DNA of 64,000 nt, taken from assembly GCA_001858525.1 (NCBI GenBank), contig LAPX01000004.1:186001-250000 (forward strand), read 5' to 3'. Of the stretch, positions 19,264-27,258 are shown piece by piece. The stretch is from Vampirovibrio chlorellavorus. Its GTDB lineage: Bacteria; Cyanobacteriota; Vampirovibrionia; Vampirovibrionales; Vampirovibrionaceae. The notes below the pieces were generated by a model. That model had not been told where the DNA came from and did not search any database. It saw only the letters and a program-made list of their open reading frames with translations. A program made the position numbers and the translations under genes. Within the stretch, counting starts at the first letter, position 1; every line of letters starts with the position of its first letter.

Positions 19264-19453
19264 GGTAGGTAGACCTTTAAAATAAGATACTGCTTCTAAA
19301 GTGACCGGATATAAAATGGATCACACTGGTATAAAAACGTTACAACGTAACAAATTGCTACAAAAGTCAAAAATTTATGAAGCAGCAGCCAAACCGTTTC
19401 AAAGCTTTACAAACCGCTAAAGCGTTTTCCCAATTTGGCGGGAAGGTGGATCG

Positions 19454-20299
19454 TTACTCCAGATACTGGGTATAGGCCAAAATGCTGTAGCAAGACTGCA
19501 GCATTTGATAAACCACTTCAAACTGATCGGTTTTAAAAGAAATCCGGGTGCCATCCAGACGCTCTACGCCGGGGATGGTGTTGGCGGCATCGGCGGCCAA
19601 TGGGTTGATAAAGGTCATGACCAACTCGTAAGGCCCCTGTAATTTCAGGAGGTTTTGAGACCAGCCAACCTGGCTTTGAAGCACCTGACGGGTTTTGGCC
19701 TGATAGTCTGCCAGCACTGTTTGCACCGGATGACATTCGGCCGCCGTGTAAGTCAAGCCCACCTTGGTTTCCACGCCGGCGATGCCCGGAATTAAAGCCC
19801 GCATTTCAGACAAATAGGCCCGATCGCCACTGGTTAAAATAACCGGCACCCCGCAGACCAGGCTGGCGTACAATGCGTTGATCCCGCCTTCCCCATAAGA
19901 CACCCCGTTGATGGAGACATCAAAAAGCTTGGAGTGGAAGGTATGACACAACACCCCCTGATGGGTGCCCGCTTTGGCGTGGTAGCCCACATAAAGGGCC
20001 GCATCATAGCTGGTATCCAGTCCGGCGGACATGGCACAGCGCTTGGGCTTGCCGGTCAGTACCGACACCCGGGGATCCAGCTGATCCAATCGTAAATTGG
20101 TCATGGTGAAATGAGAGTCATTCACCAAAATGTGGGACACGCCTTCTGCCAGTGCGGTTTCCACCACGGCACTGACTTCCAAGGCCAACTGATTCACCGC
20201 CCAGTCATAGGCAGTCCGATCAGGCTGAGTGGCGCAATGGTGCGTAGATACTACACCACAGGCGCCCTCAATATCCGCAGAAATATAAAGCCGTGTCAC
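19454..20299 (-). CDS. M55 family zinc D-aminopeptidase, DppA-like
   Basis: 281 residues, GTG start. The M55 ligand pattern is intact: SADIEGACG (Asp9 and Glu11), LVNDSHFTM (His), YVGYHAKAG (His) and SYGEGGINA (Glu). B. subtilis DppA removes N-terminal D-amino acids from peptides and is thought to recycle or scavenge peptidoglycan peptides. No signal peptide, so cytoplasmic. It is the last gene of a minus-strand series of envelope-related genes, in keeping with a cell-wall peptide role. The 190 bases downstream to the small gene at 19263 hold AT-rich sequence with a GTTAC-aac-GTAAC inverted repeat and no gene. Confidence 0.9.
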   Translation of the reverse strand: MTRLYISADIEGACGVVSTHHCATQPDRTAYDWAVNQLALEVSAVVETALAEGVSHILVNDSHFTMTNLRLDQLDPRVSVLTGKPKRCAMSAGLDTSYDAALYVGYHAKAGTHQGVLCHTFHSKLFDVSINGVSYGEGGINALYASLVCGVPVILTSGDRAYLSEMRALIPGIAGVETKVGLTYTAAECHPVQTVLADYQAKTRQVLQSQVGWSQNLLKLQGPYELVMTFINPLAADAANTIPGVERLDGTRISFKTDQFEVVYQMLQSCYSILAYTQYLE

Positions 20300-20312
20300 C
20301 GAAAACTCCGGA

Positions 20313-20624
20313 TTAAGAAGGTGTCTCAGACGTCTTTTTCACCGCGTCCGTCAAGCGGCTGACCGTCTTACGACCGGTTTCTTCCAGTTCGGATGACAGA
20401 TCGCACATTTTATCCTTGAAAGCGGCAGCCTTCTCTTTGATCAGGTCGGACTTTTCCCGCAGGACATCCGAGGATTCCCGGTAACGGTTATCCAATTCTT
20501 CCCGAATCAGTTCACGAGTTTCGGCGCCACTGCGAGGCGCCAACAACATGCCGATGGCCGCACCGACCGCCCCGCCAACCAGGGTGCCTAAAATAAATTT
20601 TCCCAGTGAGGATGAGCTGGTCAT
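20313..20624 (-). CDS. YtxH domain protein
   Basis: 103 residues. The N-terminal Gly-rich hydrophobic helix FILGTLVGGAVGAAIGMLLAP is followed at once by RSGAETRELIREEL, the YtxH (PF12732) pattern. A long amphipathic helix with many Lys/Glu then runs to the C-terminus. YtxH proteins are small membrane-anchored stress or envelope proteins of unknown mechanism. Two of the three neighbouring genes upstream (21029 and 20636) are of the same or a similar kind, and spacings are short, so an operon is likely. Confidence 0.85.
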   Translation of the reverse strand: MTSSSSLGKFILGTLVGGAVGAAIGMLLAPRSGAETRELIREELDNRYRESSDVLREKSDLIKEKAAAFKDKMCDLSSELEETGRKTVSRLTDAVKKTSETPS

Positions 20625-20635
20625 GGTGTATCTCC

Positions 20636-20992
20636 CTATCGCTTGCGGTTAAATGATTTGATGATTCCACCCCAGAAGGACTGGAATCCGTGTTGAATCT
20701 CTCGGCCCAAGGATTTTAAAGCAGGCCCAGTAGAGGCCACCCCTTCCTCAATGGACTTCACGCCAGTGGCGGCCCGTTCACTCAGCATTTCCACGTGCTC
20801 GGCAATCAAACGAACATCTTTCATGGCCGGTGCGAGCTCGTAGCGGGCCAAATTCAGAAAATCCAAAAGACTGTGCAGCAGCATGGCCAGCTTGTACAGC
20901 ACCAGGCTCAGTAAAACGCCCGCCGGAATAAGGACAATCCAGCTCACGCGGAGTAGGTGGGCCATTTCCGATTGGGTGGCATTTGGTTCCAT
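20636..20992 (-). CDS. DUF948-like membrane-anchored helical protein
   Basis: 118 residues with one N-terminal transmembrane helix (VSWIVLIPAGVLLSLVLYKLAMLL). A long helix follows containing VRLIAEHVEMLSERAATGVKSIEEG, resembling DUF948/YoxC proteins that often sit beside YtxH genes. It lies 11 bases upstream of the first YtxH gene and 36 downstream of the second. A structural role at the inner face of the membrane is likely; there is no enzymatic motif. Confidence 0.75.
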   Translation of the reverse strand: MEPNATQSEMAHLLRVSWIVLIPAGVLLSLVLYKLAMLLHSLLDFLNLARYELAPAMKDVRLIAEHVEMLSERAATGVKSIEEGVASTGPALKSLGREIQHGFQSFWGGIIKSFNRKR

Positions 20993-21028
20993 CAGCCTAT
21001 TTCCCCCCAGGGTTAATTCGTGCGTTCG

Positions 21029-21391
21029 TTAGTTAAACTCGTAACCGCTGGCCAACTCTTCGGCTTTTTTGGCCTTGGCCATACGATCAGCGTCTCGATC
21101 TTTTTTGACCTTGCCCACCTGGTTTTCAATGCTGTAGCGGGTCTTTTCAATAAATTCACGGGTGCGGGCGTTGGGGTTGTGCAATTCTTCATTCATGCGG
21201 CCGGGCAAGCTACGCACAAAGGCGTTGGCATCGGCCCGCAACTCATCGCCAGACTTGGGGGCAAACAATACCCCGGCCAGTCCGCCACCTAAAATACCCA
21301 ATGCCATGCCGGACAAAAAAAGTAAGATACCGTCGCCGTCACTTTTGTAAGATTCGTTAGCCACCGTTCTCTCCTCTTTCTTGAACAACAA
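21029..21391 (-). CDS. YtxH domain protein (second copy)
   Basis: 120 residues. A hydrophobic helix ILLFLSGMALGILGGGLAGVLFAPKSGDELR matches the YtxH motif (quoted core GILGGGLAGVLFAPKSG). A charged helix with RTREFIEKTRYSIENQVGKV and a Lys/Asp-rich tail follow. It is a paralogue in type, but not closely similar, to the gene at 20313. The upstream in-frame MLFKKEERTV start may be replaced by a later codon; no decisive ribosome-binding site is visible. Confidence 0.82.
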   Translation of the reverse strand: MLFKKEERTVANESYKSDGDGILLFLSGMALGILGGGLAGVLFAPKSGDELRADANAFVRSLPGRMNEELHNPNARTREFIEKTRYSIENQVGKVKKDRDADRMAKAKKAEELASGYEFN

Positions 21392-21427
21392 CGACTACTG
21401 CCAGTCTACGCCACCGGGCCGAAAGCG

Positions 21428-21739
21428 TCAAGAACAGGCCATTCCGGAGCGCTTGAAAAACTGGGTCGTCCAGCGAATCAATTTCCAGGTTCGACGCAAA
21501 CGGGGGCTCAGCGGCAAACCCATAGCCGACGCCTCCACCGTCAGAATTTGACGACGCAAGCCACGAAGCTGGCGGGCCGCTTGCCGACAGTCCGCTAACC
21601 ATTGCGATTGGCGCTCGGCAACCAGCGTCTGCCAATAAATCAGACGCAACAACAAATAGCCCAAAGCCAGTAACACCCCAAATTCAGCCAGCATCAGCAA
21701 GATGCCACTCAACGCACTAAAGGTTTCCATTGGGCACAT
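21428..21739 (-). CDS. small membrane protein
   Basis: 103 residues with one strong N-terminal transmembrane helix (SGILLMLAEFGVLLALGYLLLRLIYW). A basic, Arg/Gln-rich cytoplasmic tail (AARQLRGLRRQ) ends in a short hydrophobic, basic segment. Not recognised. It overlaps the upstream gene by 23 bases (14 if the second Met is used), implying translational coupling, and belongs to the same run as the YtxH/DUF948 genes. Confidence 0.65.
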   Translation of the reverse strand: MCPMETFSALSGILLMLAEFGVLLALGYLLLRLIYWQTLVAERQSQWLADCRQAARQLRGLRRQILTVEASAMGLPLSPRLRRTWKLIRWTTQFFKRSGMACS

Positions 21740-22151
21740 CTGGCTTGGCTTCAGGCGACGCTTCCGGCTGGTTGATGGGAAGCACCACCGGTTTCATTTT
21801 GGGCAGACTGGGTGGGAGCTCAATATCCACGTGCTTGAGGTACTCATGCTCCTGAGTCATTAGCTCGTTGGTGCATTTGTGGTACTCATTCATCAGCCAC
21901 AGCAACCGAGGCTCCAAGAAAGGCTTAAGCAGCAGCGGTTTTTTGCTCAAATCCACGGCGCTTTTTCGGTAAGGCTCGCAGTAGGTGAGCATGGCATTTT
22001 CCGGAGGCGGCTGAAAAGTTTGCACCTGCTTAACCGGATCGCTTTCCGGAGGTACTTTTTTACCAAACCACTTGGCTTGTACCGGCTGCGCACAGGCTAA
22101 AGCCAAACAGCCAGCTAAAATACAAAGGGTGACAAAACGCGTGCGGGTCAT
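21717..22151 (-). CDS. exported uncharacterised protein
   Basis: 144 residues with a clear signal peptide (RFVTLCILAGCLALACAQPVQA, cleavage likely after VQA). The Cys at LALAC is not in a standard lipobox. The mature part has two hydrophilic Pro-rich stretches around a central LMNEYHKCTNELMTQEHEYL helix. Likely periplasmic; family unknown. It lies 27 bases downstream of the alpha-mannosidase gene and overlaps the next gene, consistent with a shared transcript. Confidence 0.7.
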   Translation of the reverse strand: MTRTRFVTLCILAGCLALACAQPVQAKWFGKKVPPESDPVKQVQTFQPPPENAMLTYCEPYRKSAVDLSKKPLLLKPFLEPRLLWLMNEYHKCTNELMTQEHEYLKHVDIELPPSLPKMKPVVLPINQPEASPEAKPDVPNGNL

Positions 22152-22178
22152 CAGCTTACCTCGTTAATGCTCCCTATT

Positions 22179-24722
22179 CTACACCGCAAACAGAAAGGTT
22201 TTAACACTTCGAGCCGGAATACTCAAAGATGCCGCCGAAACCGTGCGTTGTCGTTCTTCCAGGAAGTTCACCTCCCAAACCGAGGAGCATTCAAACCCGG
22301 TATGAATGGCCGTTCGCTGCTCTTGCCCGGTCGGGTTCAACACCCGCAATATCCAGCCAACTCCCACAGACCAGTAACAGGCAGCCACCACCAGTTGAGG
22401 ATTTTCCACAACAATCAGCGCCTCAAATTGAGCCTTACAGGACTGCTGAGCAACTCCCGCCAGCCCCCACACCGTGCCATAAAACCGGTCCGCCATCTCA
22501 AATAAAGGACTCGGCTCATCCCCTTGGGGGGTCCAGGCATACCGACACTGAAAAACACGCCCCAGACATTGCCCTTCGGGCGTTTCAAACGGAGGCCCAG
22601 CCTGAGCCCCCCGAACTCCCGTATCCGCACTGGACAAAGCTCCGAAAGCCCGCAGCAGGGTAATGCACACGGTGTTTTGATACACTGCGTATTCGCACAA
22701 GCCTTCGGTCATCCAGCCCTGACCATTGGTGCTAAAAAACCGCTGTATGGGCCCGGTATTGGTGGCCAGTTCCTTCATGGGCGCCACTGGAATATGGTCT
22801 AATTCCCGGTAATCGGGGTTGTAAGTACGCTGCACCACCCCCAAATGACTTTCGGCAACCACTTCTCGAACCGGCTGCCCGGTATTGAAGACGGCTTGCA
22901 CCTTATGCTGGATGGTATGGTTGATAAACGTAGTTTCAAAATCCAGCCGGGCACTCCCCGCATCCAGCCGAACCTGAGTGACCAGCAACAGATCAGAACC
23001 CTTGAAGTGATGGGTCAGCTCCAGTATGCCCACCAGTGGCCCGCCCTGCAACACCCGACGACCCGTAAAAACAGCCACTTGGGGAGCAGCCCCCGGCACC
23101 GGCCCACTGTTGTAGGAATCCCCCTGATCGGGCTGATCGGTAAAGGTCAACAAATTCTCAAATCGCTGCCCAGTGGCCACCGTCTCAACGGATAATCGTC
23201 CTTGGGCATCGACGGCCACCCGCAACTGATCATTCTCCAAACAGGCACCATTGGCAGAAACCGCTGCTGGCAACTGTGTCCCGAGCGTTTGAGCACGATT
23301 CAGGACAGCATAGCCCAAAGGCGGAATCGCCTCCGCCCAAATCCAACCCTGACGACGCACTTTGGTGAGGTGGGACAAAGGAATCCGCTGACTATTGTGG
23401 GCGTACTCATCCTGAAGCACGGAGGTTTCCGATGCCTGCTGGGTCAAAAAAGAAGGGGCCTGCGCATCCGGTACGTCTTCTGTCACCGGAACCACACCCG
23501 TATAAGGACGCCCGCTGGTGTTCAACACAATCCACTCATCCTCAGTCGCTAGCGCCTGACGAAAACGCTGCTCGGTACGATGCCGCAGTCCCTGAACGAG
23601 TTGATCCACCTGTTCAAAGCGCACCTCATTCTCCCGATGCACGGCATCCACACTGCAACCGCAAATACTATCGTGGGGATGATTGAGCATCAGAGTTTGC
23701 CAGGCCAGGGCCAAAGCCCGCTCTGGATAATCAGCCTGGAAACTGGGCAATAGCGCTTGCGCCATGGCCAACAATGGTTCCAGCTGGTGAACCAGAACAT
23801 GCTCCAGCTTGCGGTTGGCTTGTTTCAGGTACATGCGGGAAGAATACACCCCCGGCAGCAGAAAACTCCCGGTGTTATCCACCAATTCCCCAGCCACCGT
23901 TTCCAGCCCTTCGGTCGGGGTAATTTGGCTCAAGTAAGCGTCCGGGGTGGTTTCCCGCAAATTCGGATACAAATCCTTCAGCCGCTGATGGGCCTCGGCG
24001 GGCAATGGCCCCAAATGATCACCACCTAGGGGCAACAGTGGCGGAATGCCATCCACCTGAGCAGCCTTTAATTTTTGCACCAACCCCTTCAAAGCAGTCG
24101 CCTGTGCTTCCGGCTCCGCCGTCCAGTCCTGCAACATCATCTGAAAATAACCATCGGTCAGGTGTAAGGTTTTGACCTGATCGCCCGTGGGACTTTGCCA
24201 TTGGAACACGCTTTTTTTCGGGGAAACACCCCGCCACACCACCGCGGACTCAAGGCCGCAATGCTGAAACAGTGTCGGCATATCTGCCGAATGCCCAAAG
24301 GTATCCGGCAAATAACCGGTAAAAGACTGACAGCCCCAATCCCGAGATTGACGAAGCCCCAGCGCCAAATTGCGAATAAGACTTTCCCCGCCCACCAAAA
24401 ACTCATCGGGCATGACATACCAAGGGCCAATACTGAGTTGCCCCTGTTGAATGAAATGCCGCAGCCGATCTGCCTGTTGGGGGCGAAGTTCCAGATAGTC
24501 CTGTAGCACCACGGTTTGCCCATCCAGCATAAAGCAGGAAAAAACACCGTTTTCCAAGCGTTCCAGAATATCGTCCACCACTTCCACCAGACGCAACTGA
24601 TAAGCGCGAAAGGGGAGATACCATTCCCGATCCCAATGCGTATGATAATAAACGGACAACGGAGCAGACACGGTCAATCCATCCGCTGATTTTGCACTTG
24701 GCTCGCTCTCCGTCCGGCTCAT
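22179..24722 (-). CDS. glycoside hydrolase family 38 alpha-mannosidase
   Basis: 847 residues. The zinc site begins with HTHWDREW at 27-34, the catalytic nucleophile Asp140 lies in LPDTFGHSADMP, and NHPHDSICGCSVD carries further zinc-site His/Asp. The middle and C-terminal beta domains follow in the family order. GH38 enzymes remove alpha-mannose residues, and bacterial members such as MngB act on mannosyl-glycerate or mannosylated oligosaccharides. No signal peptide, so the enzyme is probably cytoplasmic. No mannosyl-glycerate transporter or kinase is adjacent. It heads a minus-strand gene series with small envelope proteins, so recycling of a mannosylated cell component is one possibility (inference). 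Confidence 0.93.
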   Translation of the reverse strand: MSRTESEPSAKSADGLTVSAPLSVYYHTHWDREWYLPFRAYQLRLVEVVDDILERLENGVFSCFMLDGQTVVLQDYLELRPQQADRLRHFIQQGQLSIGPWYVMPDEFLVGGESLIRNLALGLRQSRDWGCQSFTGYLPDTFGHSADMPTLFQHCGLESAVVWRGVSPKKSVFQWQSPTGDQVKTLHLTDGYFQMMLQDWTAEPEAQATALKGLVQKLKAAQVDGIPPLLPLGGDHLGPLPAEAHQRLKDLYPNLRETTPDAYLSQITPTEGLETVAGELVDNTGSFLLPGVYSSRMYLKQANRKLEHVLVHQLEPLLAMAQALLPSFQADYPERALALAWQTLMLNHPHDSICGCSVDAVHRENEVRFEQVDQLVQGLRHRTEQRFRQALATEDEWIVLNTSGRPYTGVVPVTEDVPDAQAPSFLTQQASETSVLQDEYAHNSQRIPLSHLTKVRRQGWIWAEAIPPLGYAVLNRAQTLGTQLPAAVSANGACLENDQLRVAVDAQGRLSVETVATGQRFENLLTFTDQPDQGDSYNSGPVPGAAPQVAVFTGRRVLQGGPLVGILELTHHFKGSDLLLVTQVRLDAGSARLDFETTFINHTIQHKVQAVFNTGQPVREVVAESHLGVVQRTYNPDYRELDHIPVAPMKELATNTGPIQRFFSTNGQGWMTEGLCEYAVYQNTVCITLLRAFGALSSADTGVRGAQAGPPFETPEGQCLGRVFQCRYAWTPQGDEPSPLFEMADRFYGTVWGLAGVAQQSCKAQFEALIVVENPQLVVAACYWSVGVGWILRVLNPTGQEQRTAIHTGFECSSVWEVNFLEERQRTVSAASLSIPARSVKTFLFAV

Positions 24723-24817
24723 GGACTGCTCTCCATCGTCAAAAGACTGTTCAACAAAGCCCGAAGACGGGCCCGCTATTCAGTGTAGCAGGCCCGCCGA
24801 AAGTTGAGGAAGCAATC

Positions 24818-25654
24818 TTACTGAATCAGACGCAGAGCCTCTTCCAGCAAGGTCTTGTTGGTGCTAATCAGTTTGGAAGTCACATCCAACTGCAGCTTGG
24901 CTTGGGCCAGATAGTTGGCGTTGGTTCTGAAATCCGTGTTGGACGCTTCCAGCAAGCCCACCCGCACTTCGCCGGAACCTTCTACCGGCTCACCGGACAA
25001 TTCCGTAGGCTCAAACATCTGATCTTCCGGCATTCCCAGAGAACCAGGGTTGATAAAATTGACCAGGGCAATTTTATACAGGGGCGTCATGGTTTTCCCC
25101 TTATCCGCCACACCAACCACCGTGCCATCGGACTTGACCTTGTATTCGTCGTACTTGCCAAAAAACTTGCCGTTGCTGGGATCCATCCACATGTTAATTT
25201 CGGTGGTGGGAATATGTCCCGGCCCCCCAGCACTGTGGTTGGGATTGTTGGCCACGGGAGAGGCATTGGAGTCCCCCGTATTGACCATCTGGCCATCTTC
25301 TCCCAGCAAATAGCCTTGCACCACATAGCCTTGAGGGTTCACCAGTGTGCCTTCGGCACTGAGGTCAAAGTCGCCGTTACGGGTATACAGTAATTTGCCA
25401 TCGGGCTTACGCACTACAAAATAGCCCTTACCCTCTACCATCAGGTTATTGGGGCCACGACCCGGCATGGATTTTCCCTGTCCCTCATTGCGGGGTAACT
25501 CCAGTAACTGCACCCCGTTTACAAAATCACCAAACGTGGTTTTCATTTCCCGGAAGCCGGGGGTGTACATATTGGTCATGTTGGAGGCCAATGAGTCAAA
25601 CCAGCCCAAAGCGGCCTTTTGGGTGTTTAACGCGGTTATAAATGGATCAATCAC
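24818..25654 (-). CDS. flagellar rod/hook protein, FlgG/FlgF-like
   Basis: 278 residues. The N-terminal rod signature appears as ALNTQKAALGWFDSLASNMTNMYTPGF (core SNMTNMYTPGF). The central region has VEGKGYFVV, LYTRNGDFDLSAEGTLVNPQGYVVQGY and the FlgG-type LVNFINPGSL. The C-terminus has VGLLEASNTDF and a final coiled coil LDVTSKLISTNKTLLEEALRLIQ. It builds the distal rod or proximal hook outside the cell. It follows fliJ and a FliK-like gene. In that order a hook gene (flgE) might be expected, but length and motifs fit FlgG/FlgF better. Paralogue assignment is uncertain. Confidence 0.85.
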   Translation of the reverse strand: MIDPFITALNTQKAALGWFDSLASNMTNMYTPGFREMKTTFGDFVNGVQLLELPRNEGQGKSMPGRGPNNLMVEGKGYFVVRKPDGKLLYTRNGDFDLSAEGTLVNPQGYVVQGYLLGEDGQMVNTGDSNASPVANNPNHSAGGPGHIPTTEINMWMDPSNGKFFGKYDEYKVKSDGTVVGVADKGKTMTPLYKIALVNFINPGSLGMPEDQMFEPTELSGEPVEGSGEVRVGLLEASNTDFRTNANYLAQAKLQLDVTSKLISTNKTLLEEALRLIQ

Positions 25655-25691
25655 GATCAGACGTCCTCCGTTTAACGTTCAGGCCTTGTGC

Positions 25692-26450
25692 TCACTCCGA
25701 ATGGGATGGGTTTTCTTCATCCGATTGCTTTTGATGTTGTCGTGGATTTTGATATTTATATTCCAGGGTGCCCACTGGTAAATTGCGGGCGGTCATGCGG
25801 TTACGCAGCTCATCCAGTTGTTGCTGAACGGCAAAAGCGGCAGCCCGATCCGCGGAAACAAATTCAGCGGAGACCTGCCCATTGCGAATCTTCAGCACCA
25901 AAGCCGAAGTGGCATCCAGCTCCACCCGAATGGGCCGACCAGTTTTAAATCCTTTTTCAATTAACTCGGATAATTTAGGAGAAACATCAAAGCCCTTGTA
26001 GCTGATTTCCCCATCTCCACCGGTGGGAAATACCGTATTAAAGGGCACCTGACCTACCAAAATAGGCAGCGCAGGAATTACCTCCTGCTTTAAATACTGA
26101 ATATCCAGCAAGGTTAAATCATCCGGCTTTAAAACCATATCAGCATCAACCGAAGTGTGAAAATCACCTTCATCACTGGCTGAGGACACTGGCTTTTCGG
26201 GCACCGGTAAACGCACCACATTTTTGGATTCCGGCACAACGGCCTTGTCTGACTTCAACGCCGCATCGGGATCCACGCCCGCGACAGGCCCTTTATTACC
26301 CGCATCGGCTTTGGTGTTAATGGAATCCAACAGTTCTAAAAAGGACATGTCCAATTCATCCAGGGCAAACTCAAAAGACGTTTGCAGCGAATTGGACCGC
26401 AATTTTTCAACTGGGGAGCGATAGGGAAAGGGGGAATCTTCGATTTTCAT
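25692..26450 (-). CDS. probable flagellar hook-length control-like protein
   Basis: 252 residues. An acidic, low-complexity N-terminal half is followed by a compact C-terminal part. That part contains PIRVELDATSALVLKIRNGQVSAEFV and a helix AVQQQLDELRNRMTARNLPVGTLEY, with strand-strand-helix spacing like the FliK C-terminal domain. Position between fliJ and a rod/hook gene also fits FliK, which sets hook length and switches export specificity. It is shorter than typical FliK and the match is by pattern only. Confidence 0.5.
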   Translation of the reverse strand: MKIEDSPFPYRSPVEKLRSNSLQTSFEFALDELDMSFLELLDSINTKADAGNKGPVAGVDPDAALKSDKAVVPESKNVVRLPVPEKPVSSASDEGDFHTSVDADMVLKPDDLTLLDIQYLKQEVIPALPILVGQVPFNTVFPTGGDGEISYKGFDVSPKLSELIEKGFKTGRPIRVELDATSALVLKIRNGQVSAEFVSADRAAAFAVQQQLDELRNRMTARNLPVGTLEYKYQNPRQHQKQSDEENPSHSE

Positions 26451-26531
26451 TCACTGCGATTCCTTCTCATGACTTTCTAAAAAACAGGATCCTAAAAATG
26501 GATTTCTCAAAATTGGATTTAAGACAGAACT

Positions 26532-27023
26532 TTAATAATCGAGTGCCTCTTCTTCGGACAGAATTGCCTCCAAAGCATCGTCTTCGGCTTTTTCCAGTTG
26601 GGCCCGGAAATAACGCTGACCAGCAACTTCATCCAGTCGTTTCATTTCCAGCTTTTTTTCTTCTTCCAGCCATTCTTCTCGGGCTTTTTCCTTATGTTTA
26701 ACCAGGGCTTCCAAATCAGCCTGGGCCTTGATGAGCAATTGCCGTTCATGATCCAGCACCGCCTTGGCCTGAGCCAGATCCCCGTGCAATTGATCCAGCT
26801 GACCGTTCAGGTGATACAAAAAACTATCGTGAGCGGCCATTAATGTATGCGGCGAAGCCAGCATATTTTTCTGTACGTCACGAATTTCGTCTTTCTTTTC
26901 TTCAATGGACACTTCCACCTCACGAACCCGCTTCTGAGCATCCACCACGCGCTGCTCCTGCTCCTTTTTACGGCGCTCACGCAGCTCAAATACTTTTTGC
27001 AGTCGATAAACAAAGCGGGCCAT
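26532..27023 (-). CDS. fliJ: flagellar export protein FliJ
   Basis: 163 residues, almost wholly coiled coil. The N-terminus FVYRLQKVFELRERRKKEQEQ is the FliJ opening, and the long helical hairpin continues to KKLEMKRLDEVAGQRYFRAQLE, the conserved FliJ C-terminal segment. FliJ is the central stalk-like chaperone of the flagellar ATPase FliI. FliI is not in the window, and the 235 bases upstream hold no flagellar gene. Confidence 0.85.
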   Translation of the reverse strand: MARFVYRLQKVFELRERRKKEQEQRVVDAQKRVREVEVSIEEKKDEIRDVQKNMLASPHTLMAAHDSFLYHLNGQLDQLHGDLAQAKAVLDHERQLLIKAQADLEALVKHKEKAREEWLEEEKKLEMKRLDEVAGQRYFRAQLEKAEDDALEAILSEEEALDY

Positions 27024-27086
27024 AGTCTAAGTGGCTTTCAGGTAAATGCTGACCGGTCCATCCTGCCACAAACGACGACCACTAAC

Positions 27087-27106
27087 AGCCTCGTGTCAGC
27101 GAGGCT
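27087..27106 (-). terminator. hairpin, possible mnmG terminator
   Basis: Perfect 7-bp stem AGCCTCG/CGAGGCT with a 6-base loop, 150 bases past the mnmG stop and before fliJ. There is no T tract on either strand, so termination is only possible. The rest of the 27024-27258 gap shows no gene or RNA I can support. Confidence 0.35.
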
Positions 27107-27258
27107 CAGTCGATGCCATCATTTGTATTGGGATTGTATTGAAGATTCGGCAAAAGACAACGCAGCTTTAACAAAAGTGCGAAAGCTCCACTATCAAGAG
27201 GAGTCCAGCGTGATTGGCAAAAGACCCTATAACAGGCAAACCCAAAAGGCCGAAACAG

